Below, piece after piece: positions 24,867 through 32,950 of a stretch of DNA of 64,000 bases (its first letter is position 1; the number at the start of each line of letters is the position of its first letter). Below the pieces are notes generated by a model. It saw only the letters and a program-made list of their open reading frames with translations, had not been told where the DNA came from and made no database searches. The stretch covers positions 1,054,001 through 1,118,000 of the forward strand of contig AP035880.1 in NCBI GenBank assembly GCA_045866215.1, in the 5' to 3' direction. This stretch comes from Croceivirga sp009797885 (GTDB taxonomy: Bacteria > Bacteroidota > Bacteroidia > Flavobacteriales > Flavobacteriaceae). The position numbers were made by a program, and so were the translations under genes.

Positions 24867-25772
24867 ATGCAAGAAGATAATGATATAGAAATTAGTGAAG
24901 ACGATTTGAAGAAGACAAAACTTCAACTAGAAATCAATGAACTTAAAAAACCTTGGTTTAGAAAACCTTCTTTCTTAGTTCCCATTATAGGCACAATTTC
25001 TACCTTAGTTATGCTTTATATAACAGGCTTTTTTGATGTAAAATTTGCAGAATTAAGAATTCAAAGAGAAAATCTTATTGATGAGAACAAGGAATTACAG
25101 GAAGAAAAAGATTTACTGGAATTGAATAAGCAGCAATTGTTAACAAGTACACGAGAACTTGAGGCCAAGCAAGAGGTTCTTAAAAAGAATGAAAAAATTC
25201 TTGAGAGCAGCAAAGAGAATCTTTTAATAGAAGAACAAACCTTAATAAGTAAGAATAAGATTCTCAATGCAAGAAGAATAAAACTTCAAAGCTTAGAAAA
25301 AGAATTAATTGAGAGAAATGATTCTATTAGGATTGCAGGGATAAGAATCCAAAAACAATTTGAAAAAGCAAATCAACCGATTCTATCTTTCACATTTGAA
25401 GATAATCCAACAAACCAAATTTGTGAAGTGGTAGTAACCAATTCAGGTTTGGGTCCTGCTTATTTTAAAACGGTTTCATATTACATAGATGGTAAAGAAG
25501 TCATCATTCGCCATATCCTTGATGTCATGAAGAGACTTGATATTAACCAATTTTATCATTACGGCTATTATATTGCCCCTTACCCAAATATTGAGGATAA
25601 AGATAAAAGGATAGCTCTTGCTGCTGGAAAAAAACTAACACTATTTAGAATTGAAAAAGAACATTTCACTTATGAAAATAGGAATCATTTCAAAAATGCA
25701 ATTAATAGGCTAGGTATTAAAGTAGAATATTGTAACATTTCGGAAATCTGCAAAATGGTTGAATTTCATTAA
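24867..25772 (+). CDS. Membrane-anchored coiled-coil protein
   Basis: A 301-residue protein of unknown family. An acidic N-terminus is followed by one membrane span (FLVPIIGTISTLVMLYITGFF, ~33-53), a long coiled coil (~58-150, rich in Glu, Lys and Leu) and a C-terminal beta-rich domain of ~130 residues (PILSFTFEDN..., CEVVVTNSGLGPAYF) that looks extracytoplasmic or immunoglobulin-like. ATG 24867 is 10 bp after the cassette core; an in-frame ATG at 24831 lies outside the cassette and is rejected. Single-gene unit with perfect 10-bp ends. Confidence 0.7.
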   Translation: MQEDNDIEISEDDLKKTKLQLEINELKKPWFRKPSFLVPIIGTISTLVMLYITGFFDVKFAELRIQRENLIDENKELQEEKDLLELNKQQLLTSTRELEAKQEVLKKNEKILESSKENLLIEEQTLISKNKILNARRIKLQSLEKELIERNDSIRIAGIRIQKQFEKANQPILSFTFEDNPTNQICEVVVTNSGLGPAYFKTVSYYIDGKEVIIRHILDVMKRLDINQFYHYGYYIAPYPNIEDKDKRIALAAGKKLTLFRIEKEHFTYENRNHFKNAINRLGIKVEYCNISEICKMVEFH

Positions 25773-25776
25773 TAAC

Positions 25777-25914
25777 GTGTGCTAACAAAGTATAAAAATA
25801 ATTGCTCGGTCTGTTCCTATTCAGAAAATCCCACGAATTTTCCTCTGGTTCTCAACTTTTACTGAATAAAATACTAAACCACGCAACTATTCTTATACAT
25901 AGCCGATGGTGTCA
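25777..25914 (+). repeat. attC-like cassette site 11
   Basis: GTGTGCTAACAAAGTATAAAAATAATTGC pairs with GCAACTATTCTTATACATAGCCGATG (GTATAA.AATA/TATTCTTATAC, GC...GC), with an inner stem AGAAAATCC.../...TTTTCCTC in the loop. The right end GATGGTGTCA begins a non-coding unit. Confidence 0.6.
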
Positions 25915-26294
25915 AATACGCTTATGGCGTACTTTTAACTGTGCTGCTTAGCAGGCAATGCAGCCAAAATCTGGTTGACACCATCGCCGCGCCATGCCAG
26001 ATTGCAAAATCCGTAGGATAAGGGAGCTATTTGCAACGGCTGAACTACTCGACACATCAGAACGCTAAATGCAATCTGGTCGACAAATTTTACTCCCAAC
26101 ACAACGAAAACCAAGATATACGGCCATTACATGGCCTTATCCACGACCGATATGAAGGTCCACACAACCCCGCATAGGGACAGATAACCTTCACATCGTT
26201 ACAGGTTTTCTTATATTTCCGTAATAATTCGCCACCAACGCTCCAAATCGCGCACTGCCCACGCAGATGTCGTAAATAGCGCAGCGTTATCTGC
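25905..26294 (+). repeat. Stack of palindromes without a gene (non-coding cassettes)
   Basis: About 390 bp with no gene and several strong inverted repeats: GATGGTGTCAA (25905) with TTGACACCATC (25975-25985); CCAGATTGCA (25997) with TGCAATCTGG (26070-26079); GGCCAT-TAC-ATGGCC (26122-26136); CGATATGAAGGT (26148) with ACCTTCACATCG (26187-26198); AACGCT (26237) with AGCGTT (26283-26288). The last ends in GTTATCTGC, the core of the next unit. I read it as several attC-like sites with tiny or no cargo between them. Confidence 0.55.
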
Positions 26295-26315
26295 CAGCTT
26301 AAAAAAAATGAATGA

Positions 26316-27125
26316 ATGAGGTTACAACTGCTAATTCTATTGGTTTTTCTTTCTTTCCGCTGCTCCAGTCAGAATGAAATTAGAATCTATAAAGTAGAAG
26401 GTAAAACTCATGAAATAAATAAAAAATTTGCAGTTCAAGAATATACTCTCCGTTCTGATTCGACCTATACATTCAGGAATTATCGGCTTGACAACAAATT
26501 TCAACGAGAGGGCTACAGATATTATAAACCCATTACAGACGAAGGAAAATATAGAAAAGAAGGAGATTTTTACATTCTGAAATCGTTTAATCAAGATTTT
26601 GACCTTGGAAGATTTATGGTGACAGATGATAACATGATCTACTACTATGAAGGGAAGAAGAGCAAACTAAAAAAAGGAGCCAAATACAAACGTCTGCAAC
26701 CCGAAAATTTACCAAAGGTTGAAATTATAAAACAAATAAAAGAATATGCTTACTACAGAAGTATTGACAAAAAACTAACGGAATCCATAACAGAGGGCAA
26801 AATCAGCTATGGTCCGAAATTCGAAGATATTGGAGGCTATTCATGTTTTAAGTTTGTTTATGGCGAGGAAGGAAAAAATGAGTTGGTTCGTGTAAAATAC
26901 ACACAAAGTACTGACGAAATTTGGACAGAAAATTATTATTACAAATTCGGTGATTTAATACACGCGGTTGTAATAAAAGAAAATCCTGATGGGAAAGATG
27001 AAAAAAAGGAAATTTTCTTAAGTAATGGACATATAATTTGGGAATCAAAAACGAACTTTCTAAGCGCCAAGATTCTCATTGAGAAGGGAAACAGTTTTTT
27101 GGCCGAATATAAAGCCAGTAGATAA
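26316..27125 (+). CDS. Hypothetical lipoprotein
   Basis: A 269-residue protein with a hydrophobic N-terminus ending in FLSFRCSSQ, a probable lipoprotein cleavage site before Cys. Residues ~20-120 look like a beta-rich lipocalin- or DUF-type domain typical of flavobacterial lipoproteins (YTLRSDSTYTFRNY, DEGKYRKEGDFYIL). The C-terminal half is also strand-rich and highly charged. Family not assigned. The last bases of the gene (GTAGATAAC with the TAA) are the left core of the next site and complement the start of the unit at 26286 in 8 of 9 positions. Confidence 0.65.
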   Translation: MRLQLLILLVFLSFRCSSQNEIRIYKVEGKTHEINKKFAVQEYTLRSDSTYTFRNYRLDNKFQREGYRYYKPITDEGKYRKEGDFYILKSFNQDFDLGRFMVTDDNMIYYYEGKKSKLKKGAKYKRLQPENLPKVEIIKQIKEYAYYRSIDKKLTESITEGKISYGPKFEDIGGYSCFKFVYGEEGKNELVRVKYTQSTDEIWTENYYYKFGDLIHAVVIKENPDGKDEKKEIFLSNGHIIWESKTNFLSAKILIEKGNSFLAEYKASR

Positions 27126-27260
27126 CAAGGGCTATAATTTACCCACCTAATTGGCGAGCAGGTAGCTACAATTCTTCCTAACTTTAAATTTATGAACCAT
27201 GAACACGGCTGAGTTTCTACCCTGTCAATCCGAAATCATAGCCAGGACCCGTTGTAGCGT
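27118..27260 (+). repeat. attC-like cassette site 12 (type I)
   Basis: Left arm GATAACAAGGGCTATAATTT, right arm CGAAATCATAGCC-AGGAC-CCGTTGTAGC. The loop shares ACCCACCTAATTGGCGAGCA with the loop of site 1 at 3171. GTTGTAGCGT (27251-27260) is the exact reverse complement of ACGCTACAAC at 27659-27668. Confidence 0.7.
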
Positions 27261-27283
27261 ATTTGATAATACCCTAGAAAGAA

Positions 27284-27679
27284 ATGCAACAAGAAAAAGA
27301 TGTAATCCAAAGGGAAATTCAACGTTTGACTTTGTTTTTAACAAAACTCATCGGAAAGGCAGTTGGCTTGAGCACCAATGACTTTGAACAAGGGTTCCAA
27401 AATATCGAATCGGATTTAAAAAATGAATTTGATTTGACATTAAGGGAAATTACCAATCTGGACGATTCAAAACTAACGAAAAAACTAGAGGGACTGGACG
27501 AGCAACATTTGGAAAAGTTAGCAGAACTGATTACCGCTCTGGTTGGGAATTTGCAAAACGACTTTGGGTCTGAACTAGCAAAAAAAGGGATTGTAATTTT
27601 GGACTTTTTGAACAACAATTCCAAAACTTTTTCTTTAAAAAGAATGCAATTAAAAAACACGCTACAACAAGGGTTATAA
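27284..27679 (+). CDS. Hypothetical helical cassette protein
   Basis: A 131-residue soluble, all-helical protein (KDVIQREIQRLTLFLTKLIG ... HLEKLAELITALVGNLQNDF). Family not assigned with confidence. The C-terminus NTLQQGL and the stop are read from the left arm of the next site (CTACAACAAGGGTTATAA), the same ending as the gene at 3733-4026. This is direct evidence that unrelated genes were joined to the same recombination sequence. Start ATG 23 bp after the core. Confidence 0.65.
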   Translation: MQQEKDVIQREIQRLTLFLTKLIGKAVGLSTNDFEQGFQNIESDLKNEFDLTLREITNLDDSKLTKKLEGLDEQHLEKLAELITALVGNLQNDFGSELAKKGIVILDFLNNNSKTFSLKRMQLKNTLQQGL

Positions 27680-27793
27680 TTCACCCCTACCCTGCTTCCT
27701 TATTTAAAAAAATCCTACTTTAGGATCTAATCAAAAGAATCGGCTTGATTGCCACCCTTCCGGGTCGAAATCATAGCCGAAACGTTCCACACC
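27659..27793 (+). repeat. attC-like cassette site 13 (type I)
   Basis: Left arm ACGCTACAACAAGGGTTATAATTCA, right arm CGAAATCATAGCC-GAAA-CGTTCCACACC. GTTCCACACC (27784-27793) is the exact reverse complement of GGTGTGGAAC (28922-28931), the end of the next unit. Confidence 0.7.
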
Positions 27794-27862
27794 ATTTCCT
27801 TACTACCCGATGTAACGCTTTTTGTTTTTATGGTTCTTTAGGAGTAATAGAAATTGTTTTCC

Positions 27863-28918
27863 ATGAAATATTACTTCTTAGGACTAGCGTTGTGTCTATT
27901 TTATCAAATACATGCCCAAACCCATCCCGAATTGCCTAAACCAATTGGATCTTACGGTATTTCAACCATTAAAAATATTGAGCTGTCCGACACCACTAGA
28001 ATTGAACGGGCAATTTCTGGACATGAAGAATTTCGGAAATTAAACTTTGATCTTTTCTATCCAACGGACAACTCTTCTTTGGTAAAAGTGCCCTATTGGG
28101 AAAATCCAAAGCTTTATGCCGATGTTTTGGATTCGCTTCAATTCAAAATTGTAAATCAAGGAATTAAGACCAATTCCGCATATCTTGGTAGAATCTCGAC
28201 GAGAAACCAAAAATATCCCCTCATCATCTTTTCCCCTGGCTGGCAGGCCACTCGTTTGGAGTTCACCATATTGGTGGAACATTTGGCTAGCATGGGCAAT
28301 ATCGTGGCGATTTTGGACCATCCGTTTATGGGATATGCCAATAGGAATGGCGCTTTAACCCCACCCACAGACCAAGGATTCAAAAGCTACGAGGATTTTA
28401 GGGACTATTTAGGGGCAGACCAATTATGGGTACTTCACTATTTGTGGAAACAAAACAATAGTGTTAATTCCATACTATCTGGACGAATCAACACTAAAAA
28501 AATTGTTTCGATAGGGCAATCCGCAGGTTTCCTTTCTACAAAGGGCGCAGCCCTAATGGACGTAAGAATTACAAAATGTGTAAGTCTGGACGCCAAACTT
28601 GGCAATAAGGAAGAATTGAAAAATTTAAAACAAGATGTTTTGTTATTGGCATTGGAGCGGGCAGTGTTACATGAAGATTTTAATTTCAAGGAAAATGTAG
28701 TGGAATTGGCCTATAGGAATGCCGGACATTTTAGCATAGCGGATTGGACCTTTCTTAAGACCTCGCCAAGGGAAATGGAACCAAACGCAGGCAGTACACT
28801 TCTCGCCAACTATGCAGCGAACATTGATCTATTTATCAAGGAAGATACCCTGGATTCTTTTGTCAAGAAAATTGAGAAATATCCAAATCTGGATGTCACG
28901 TTACACAAGGCCCATTAA
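27863..28918 (+). CDS. Secreted PAF-acetylhydrolase-like alpha/beta hydrolase
   Basis: A 351-residue protein with a signal peptide (YYFLGLALCLFYQIHAQ). The fold is recognised from PLIIFSPGWQATRLEF, then LASMGNIVAILDHPF, the nucleophile elbow GQSAGF and a C-terminal NAGHFSIAD His, as in platelet-activating-factor acetylhydrolase II-type esterases, where the elbow is usually GHSFGG. Likely a periplasmic or secreted esterase or phospholipase; substrate unknown. ATG 27863 is preferred to a TTG at 27854. It fills one cassette with perfect 10-bp ends. Confidence 0.75.
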   Translation: MKYYFLGLALCLFYQIHAQTHPELPKPIGSYGISTIKNIELSDTTRIERAISGHEEFRKLNFDLFYPTDNSSLVKVPYWENPKLYADVLDSLQFKIVNQGIKTNSAYLGRISTRNQKYPLIIFSPGWQATRLEFTILVEHLASMGNIVAILDHPFMGYANRNGALTPPTDQGFKSYEDFRDYLGADQLWVLHYLWKQNNSVNSILSGRINTKKIVSIGQSAGFLSTKGAALMDVRITKCVSLDAKLGNKEELKNLKQDVLLLALERAVLHEDFNFKENVVELAYRNAGHFSIADWTFLKTSPREMEPNAGSTLLANYAANIDLFIKEDTLDSFVKKIEKYPNLDVTLHKAH

Positions 28919-28921
28919 AAC

Positions 28922-29082
28922 GGTGTGGAACAAGGGCTATAATTCATCCAGGTATTCTTGCTAACTTTAAACCTGGTAACCATGAACACGGCTGGATTTC
29001 ATACGGACATTTTCCTGGCCTCAACTACGCTCAAGCCTAAATGAAAAGTCCGCAACTAATCATACACGAGACCGTTGTGCAC
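28922..29082 (+). repeat. attC-like cassette site 14 (type I)
   Basis: Left arm GGTGTGGAACAAGGGCTATAATTCA. The right arm is shortened: AATCATACACGAGA-CCGTTGTGCAC, a hybrid with the type II right arm (CATACACGAGA). GTTGTGCAC (29074-29082) is the exact reverse complement of GTGCACAAC (29946-29954). Confidence 0.7.
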
Positions 29083-29106
29083 AATGCTAACAAAATTTAG
29101 TTCATT

Positions 29107-29940
29107 ATGACAAAGGAAGAAATTGACCTAGAAAACAGAAAATTAGACTTAGAGGAAAATAAACTAAAATTTCAAGCTGATTCATTTGAAAAAGAAAAAA
29201 AATTCAACCTGAAACAGATTGGGATTATCATAACTTCAATAGTTTCAATTGCTACAATAATTGTCTCTATTCTTCAGTTTATGAAATCTAAGAATACCAA
29301 TGAGAAAGAACTTGAACTTTCCGCACAACAATTGGAATTGGCTAAAATTGAAGACAATCGAAGATATTCACTGGACTTAGCAAAATTTATATCGGAAAAC
29401 CATAGTCAAATTTTTTCCTCTGACACAACCGAACAAGCATTAATGAGAGATGTTATGCTGGTATCTTTTCCATCTGAAATTAATGAGATAGTATTTAGAA
29501 AAATAAAATCAACTAAAAAGACAGAGGATAGCAAGAGTATATGGGAGGAAGGGGAAAAACAAGTGGATAGAATTATAAATGAGAATCTAGTCGATTATAT
29601 CGTCAAAGAAGATGAAAATGTTGATTACTATATTACATTATTAGATTACCCGAAGACGCAAGTAAGACGTAAAGCAACTGACTTTCTTATCCAACTAAGT
29701 GAGAGCAAAAAAGAGGAAATCACAAACAAACTTTTGGACAACATCCTACCAGATAAAGAAAAAAACGCTTATCGAATGAATTTCAATATTGCTTTCACAT
29801 TGTATAAAATGCCTAATGGTTGGAATTCAAGTCAAGAAAAAGTAAATAAACTTTTGGGGTTGAGAAATAGTTTGAACTATTCAGATTATCATTTCAAAAA
29901 ATATGTGGAATTAGCAATTAACAACATAAAAGAACAATAA
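29107..29940 (+). CDS. Membrane-anchored hypothetical protein with HEAT-like helices
   Basis: A 277-residue protein. A charged coiled-coil start is followed by one membrane span (IGIIITSIVSIATIIVSILQF, ~38-58), a second short coiled coil and a helical C-terminal domain (TEQALMRDVMLVSFPSEINE, then QVRRKATDFLIQLSESKKEE), which resembles HEAT-type repeats. Family unknown. Its architecture (anchor, coiled coil, globular end) recalls the protein at 24867-25772, without sequence identity. Single-gene unit with perfect 9-bp ends. Confidence 0.65.
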   Translation: MTKEEIDLENRKLDLEENKLKFQADSFEKEKKFNLKQIGIIITSIVSIATIIVSILQFMKSKNTNEKELELSAQQLELAKIEDNRRYSLDLAKFISENHSQIFSSDTTEQALMRDVMLVSFPSEINEIVFRKIKSTKKTEDSKSIWEEGEKQVDRIINENLVDYIVKEDENVDYYITLLDYPKTQVRRKATDFLIQLSESKKEEITNKLLDNILPDKEKNAYRMNFNIAFTLYKMPNGWNSSQEKVNKLLGLRNSLNYSDYHFKKYVELAINNIKEQ

Positions 29941-29945
29941 TCACC

Positions 29946-30044
29946 GTGCACAACAAGGGCCATAATTCATCCAAGCGTTCTTCCTAACTTTAAACCTAAT
30001 AACCATGAACACGGCCGGATTTCATACGCAAAACCATTGTAGCC
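29946..30044 (+). repeat. attC-like cassette site 15 (type I, short)
   Basis: Left arm GTGCACAACAAGGGCCATAATTCATCC and loop as in site 14 (TAACTTTAAACC.AATAACCATGAACACGGC). The right arm has lost AATCATAGCC and keeps only ACGCAAAACC-ATTGTAGCC, with A instead of G in the core. Possibly degenerate and no longer active. Confidence 0.55.
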
Positions 30045-30060
30045 AATTAAAAAACCCAAT

Positions 30061-30540
30061 ATGAATTATAATGAATACTTGGCAAATCGACTCAGGGAGG
30101 TTCTTTTAAGCGGTAAATGGGTTGTGGGAACGAACTTTAAGGAACAGCTGGAAGACTTAACGTGGACGGAAGCAACAAAAAAGGTGGAAAACTTTAATTC
30201 GATTTCGAGTATCACGTTCCATATCAACTATTACCTGTCGGGAGTTATGGACGTTTTTAAAGGCGGGGAGCTTACCATTAGGGACAAGTACAGTTTTGAT
30301 GCACCGGAAATCAAAAGTGAAAGGGAATGGAACCTGAGAAAGGAAAAATTGGCAAAGGATTCGGAAAACTTCATCCAATTGGTCCGGAATATGAAACCCC
30401 AGAGATTAATGGATGTTTTTGTAAAAGAAGAATATGGTTCCTATTACAGAAGTATTGATGTAATTATTGAACATACCTATTACCATCTTGGACAAATCAT
30501 CCTCATTAAAAAGAAAATAAGAGCGAAAAGTGAGGATTGA
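30061..30540 (+). CDS. DinB/DUF1572-like protein
   Basis: A 159-residue four-helix-bundle-type protein. Histidines in ITFHINYYLSGVMDVF and in EHTYYHLGQI sit where DinB-superfamily proteins bind a metal. DinB-like members act as thiol-dependent transferases or have unknown function. Start ATG 16 bp after the core. The gene is followed by a non-coding stretch with a gene remnant and then the next site. Confidence 0.75.
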   Translation: MNYNEYLANRLREVLLSGKWVVGTNFKEQLEDLTWTEATKKVENFNSISSITFHINYYLSGVMDVFKGGELTIRDKYSFDAPEIKSEREWNLRKEKLAKDSENFIQLVRNMKPQRLMDVFVKEEYGSYYRSIDVIIEHTYYHLGQIILIKKKIRAKSED

Positions 30541-30568
30541 CCATGCCTAATTTTAGCTTTGTTTTTAA

Positions 30569-30766
30569 AAGTATACGCGCACCGAATTAGGCATAAAATC
30601 GGCCAAAAACCCTGATTTCGAAAAAATCCAATCGATATGTAATGAGGACTATGGCGCCCACGAGTTAACTTTGGAGGTACGCATAACGGCAAGTTCTTTA
30701 AAAAAAGTGTCACAACAAAGGTTAAAATGCATACCCGACCAAGCTAACCGTTGCACCACATTTTAG
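30569..30766 (+). pseudogene. Possible remnant of a cassette gene 3' end
   Basis: An open frame of 66 codons without a usable start reads KYTRTELGIKSAKNPDFEKI and continues, in protein-like composition, to ASSLKKVSQQRL, entering the attC-like arm in the same frame (S-Q-Q) as complete cassette genes do. A stop at 30566 closes it upstream. It looks like the tail of a gene whose front was deleted, but a chance frame is possible. Confidence 0.3.
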
Positions 30767-30780
30767 CTGGACCGTTGCCC
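30707..30780 (+). repeat. attC-like cassette site 16 (short)
   Basis: GTGTCACAACAAAGGTTAAAATGC pairs with CACATTTTAGC-TGGA-CCGTTGCCC (AAAGGTTAAAATG against CATTTTAGC.ACC) around a short loop of about 25 bp that itself holds CCGTTG. GTTGCC (30774-30779) complements GGCAAC at 32798-32803, the end of a four-gene unit. Confidence 0.6.
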
Positions 30781-30813
30781 ACGAATCACAAAACACCGCT
30801 TTGAATTACCTAC

Positions 30814-31728
30814 GTGAAGTCCAAAATCAAAACATATAACTCTGAAGATTTTCGGAATGAATACTTGAACGCCAGTCCGGAATTGGAACAACTTTTTAAG
30901 AAAAGTCTTGAAGACTTTTTCTGCTTCAGAATCGAAGACATCAGTGAAAGGGTACGTAAGCCCATATCACCTTCAAGGGAAGAAAGCCATACGATAATCT
31001 TTGTGACGGAAGGTACCTATACAACCAAAATCGGTTTTAAGGAATATACGGTCAAACCCGACCAAATCGTAATCTATCAGGCAGGTGCGGTTTTTTCGAC
31101 GGAACAAATCAATACTAAAGTGAACGGCTTTACCTGCCATTTTCATCCGGACATTCTTATTGGCCAATTTGGAAACCACACCCTACTAACGGATTTTGAG
31201 TTTTTACATGTGGGTAACCACCCTATTATCAATGTAACCCAAGACGCGAAACCTGCTATTCTGAACGTATTGGAAAGGCTGTGTGCCGAGTTCAAATCCG
31301 ATGACCGACCAAACCCGACCATCGTTCACTCTTACCTTTACACGCTGCTTGCCGAATTAAAACTTCTTTTTGGTACGAACAGTTCGGTTAATCGAAGTGC
31401 TTCGTTTCAAATTACTTCCCAATTCAGAAAATTGGCACACCAAAACGTGAAAAAGAATCTAAAAGTGGCCGACTTTGCCGAAATGATGAATATCAGTCCC
31501 AACCATTTAAACAAATCGGTTAAAAGCATCACCTCCAAGTCCGCATCCAAAATCAATGATGAAATAAAACTAATTGAAATCAAATTTTTATTATACCAAT
31601 CGGGTTTATCAATTAGCGAAATTTCATATGAAATGGGATATTTGGACGCTTCCTACTTCACTCGGTTTTTTAAAAAACGAGCCAAGGTTTCCCCAACAGG
31701 ATTTCGAAAAATGATTGAAAAGTCCTAA
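30814..31728 (+). CDS. AraC-family transcriptional regulator
   Basis: A 304-residue regulator. The N-terminal half is cupin-like (HTIIFVTEGTYTTKIGFKEY, then YQAGAVFSTEQ). The C-terminal ~100 residues are the double helix-turn-helix (NVKKNLKVADFAEMMNISPN, then LSISEISYEMGYLDASYFTR ending in a FFKKRAKVSPTGFRK signature). The start is GTG 30814, 34 bp after the core. It leads a four-gene unit with two membrane-protein genes and probably controls them in response to a small molecule. Confidence 0.88.
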   Translation: MKSKIKTYNSEDFRNEYLNASPELEQLFKKSLEDFFCFRIEDISERVRKPISPSREESHTIIFVTEGTYTTKIGFKEYTVKPDQIVIYQAGAVFSTEQINTKVNGFTCHFHPDILIGQFGNHTLLTDFEFLHVGNHPIINVTQDAKPAILNVLERLCAEFKSDDRPNPTIVHSYLYTLLAELKLLFGTNSSVNRSASFQITSQFRKLAHQNVKKNLKVADFAEMMNISPNHLNKSVKSITSKSASKINDEIKLIEIKFLLYQSGLSISEISYEMGYLDASYFTRFFKKRAKVSPTGFRKMIEKS

Positions 31729-31797
31729 CCTTGGAATAATACTTCATAGTCCTTTTTTGATACTATAAAGACCTTTGCATTTGAAAATTTGACGCCG

Positions 31798-32262
31798 ATG
31801 TATTCAACCGTATTGACCCTACATTCCTTATTCAGATGGCTGGTACTACTCTCATTAGGCTTCGCGATATACCGAGCGTACAAAGGGTATACTTCCAAGT
31901 CGCCCTTTTCCTATTTGGACAACAAGGTTCGACATTGGACAGCAACAATTGCCCATATTCAGCTTATTTTGGGGATTCTCGTTTATATCAAAAGTCCAAT
32001 TATCCAATACTACTTCTCCGATTTTAAGAATTTGGTTTCTGATTGGAATTTGACTTTTTACGGTCTTTTCCATTTTATCCTTATGATTGGTGCCATAGTG
32101 CTCATCACCATAGGTTCCGCAAAAGCCAAACGGAAAAAAACGGCACGGGAAAAATTCAAGACCATTCTTGTAACCTATTCCATCGCGCTTATTTTGATTT
32201 TTATTGCCATTCCCTGGCCATTTTCGCCATTGGCAAATCGACCGTACATAAGGGCATTTTAA
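31798..32262 (+). CDS. Four-span membrane protein
   Basis: A 154-residue integral membrane protein with about four spans (LHSLFRWLVLLSLGFAIYRA; TIAHIQLILGILVYI; FYGLFHFILMIGAIVLITIG; ILVTYSIALILIFIAIPWPF). Conserved-looking His residues near span ends (LHSLFRW, HIQLILG, LFHFILM) resemble cytochrome-b-type or DoxX/DUF-type small membrane proteins, but haem binding cannot be claimed. Its TAA is followed at once by the ATG of the DUF3817 gene, so they are co-translated. Confidence 0.75.
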   Translation: MYSTVLTLHSLFRWLVLLSLGFAIYRAYKGYTSKSPFSYLDNKVRHWTATIAHIQLILGILVYIKSPIIQYYFSDFKNLVSDWNLTFYGLFHFILMIGAIVLITIGSAKAKRKKTAREKFKTILVTYSIALILIFIAIPWPFSPLANRPYIRAF

Positions 32263-32583
32263 ATGAACAAATTCCTTGTTTCCAATATCGGCAGGCTTCG
32301 TTTATTGGCAATCTTGGAAGGATTGTCATTGCTCGGGTTGGTCTTTGTATCCGTTCCGCTCAAGTATATTTTCGGTATTACCCAACTTTCCTCAGTTTTA
32401 GGCCCTATTCACGGCATACTTTTCCTGTTGTTCGTTTTCAACACCATTAGTGTAGGGACGGAATATGGGTGGAAATTCAGACAAACAACCTGGAAAGTAT
32501 TGTTGGCCTGTATCATTCCATTTGGAACATTTTACATCGACCTTAAGATTCTGAAACCGATTCACAAAAAGACAGGTCGATGA
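32263..32583 (+). CDS. DUF3817 membrane protein
   Basis: A 106-residue protein with three membrane spans. The family signature is clear in RLLAILEGLSLLGLVFVSVP, VLGPIHGILFLLFVFNT and ACIIPFGTFYIDLKIL. DUF3817 proteins are small membrane proteins of unknown function, often next to transporters or regulators. It abuts the upstream membrane-protein gene and overlaps the next gene by 4 bp (ATGA). Confidence 0.88.
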   Translation: MNKFLVSNIGRLRLLAILEGLSLLGLVFVSVPLKYIFGITQLSSVLGPIHGILFLLFVFNTISVGTEYGWKFRQTTWKVLLACIIPFGTFYIDLKILKPIHKKTGR

Positions 32584-32789
32584 ATATTTATGTTTTTAAG
32601 ACCTCTATTGAACCTCAAGATATAAGAAGCGTCAATGAACTACTGCGCACTTTAATTCCGAATTGCACATGGAACTATGATTTGGAAGATTGCGACAACA
32701 TTTTGAGGGTTGAGAGTAGAAAGAACATTGCCAAACTCATATGCTTTCATTTGAGAATGGACGGGTTTTACTGCGAAGAGTTGGAATAA
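32580..32789 (+). CDS. Small ferredoxin-fold-like protein
   Basis: A 69-residue protein (MNIYVFKTSIEPQDIRSVNE, NCTWNYDLEDCDNILRV, ending FYCEELE) with the beta-alpha-beta-beta-alpha-beta rhythm of heavy-metal-associated/ferredoxin-like folds. Two Cys in the middle and one near the end might bind a metal. Similar small proteins are common in flavobacteria without a known function. Last gene of the four-gene unit; a 4-bp overlap links it to DUF3817. Confidence 0.7.
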   Translation: MNIYVFKTSIEPQDIRSVNELLRTLIPNCTWNYDLEDCDNILRVESRKNIAKLICFHLRMDGFYCEELE

Positions 32790-32797
32790 AGCCTGCA

Positions 32798-32931
32798 GGC
32801 AACAAGCTATAACCGCACACGGTGTACTGACCAAAAACGTCAGCACATTCGGAATTTCCAATGTCCGTTCTAAACCGAAAAATGGTAACTTCAAACCCCT
32901 AACGGACGGTTATTCATGACCGTTGTAGCCC
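32798..32931 (+). repeat. attC-like cassette site 17
   Basis: GGCAACAAGCTATAACCGCACAC pairs with AACGGACGGTTATTCATGACCGTTG (CTATAACCG/CGGTTAT.AT.G). The loop holds CGGAATTTCCAATG, also seen in loops at 33801 and 36143. The right end is GTTGTAGCCC (32922-32931). Confidence 0.6.
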
Positions 32932-32950
32932 ATTAGGGGAAAACCGCAAA

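Noticed and set aside
3152..30780. Units as ordinary transposons with terminal inverted repeats
   Set aside because: Each unit has different terminal sequences that pair only with each other, no target-site duplications were seen, and no transposase is present. Integron-type cassettes explain this better.
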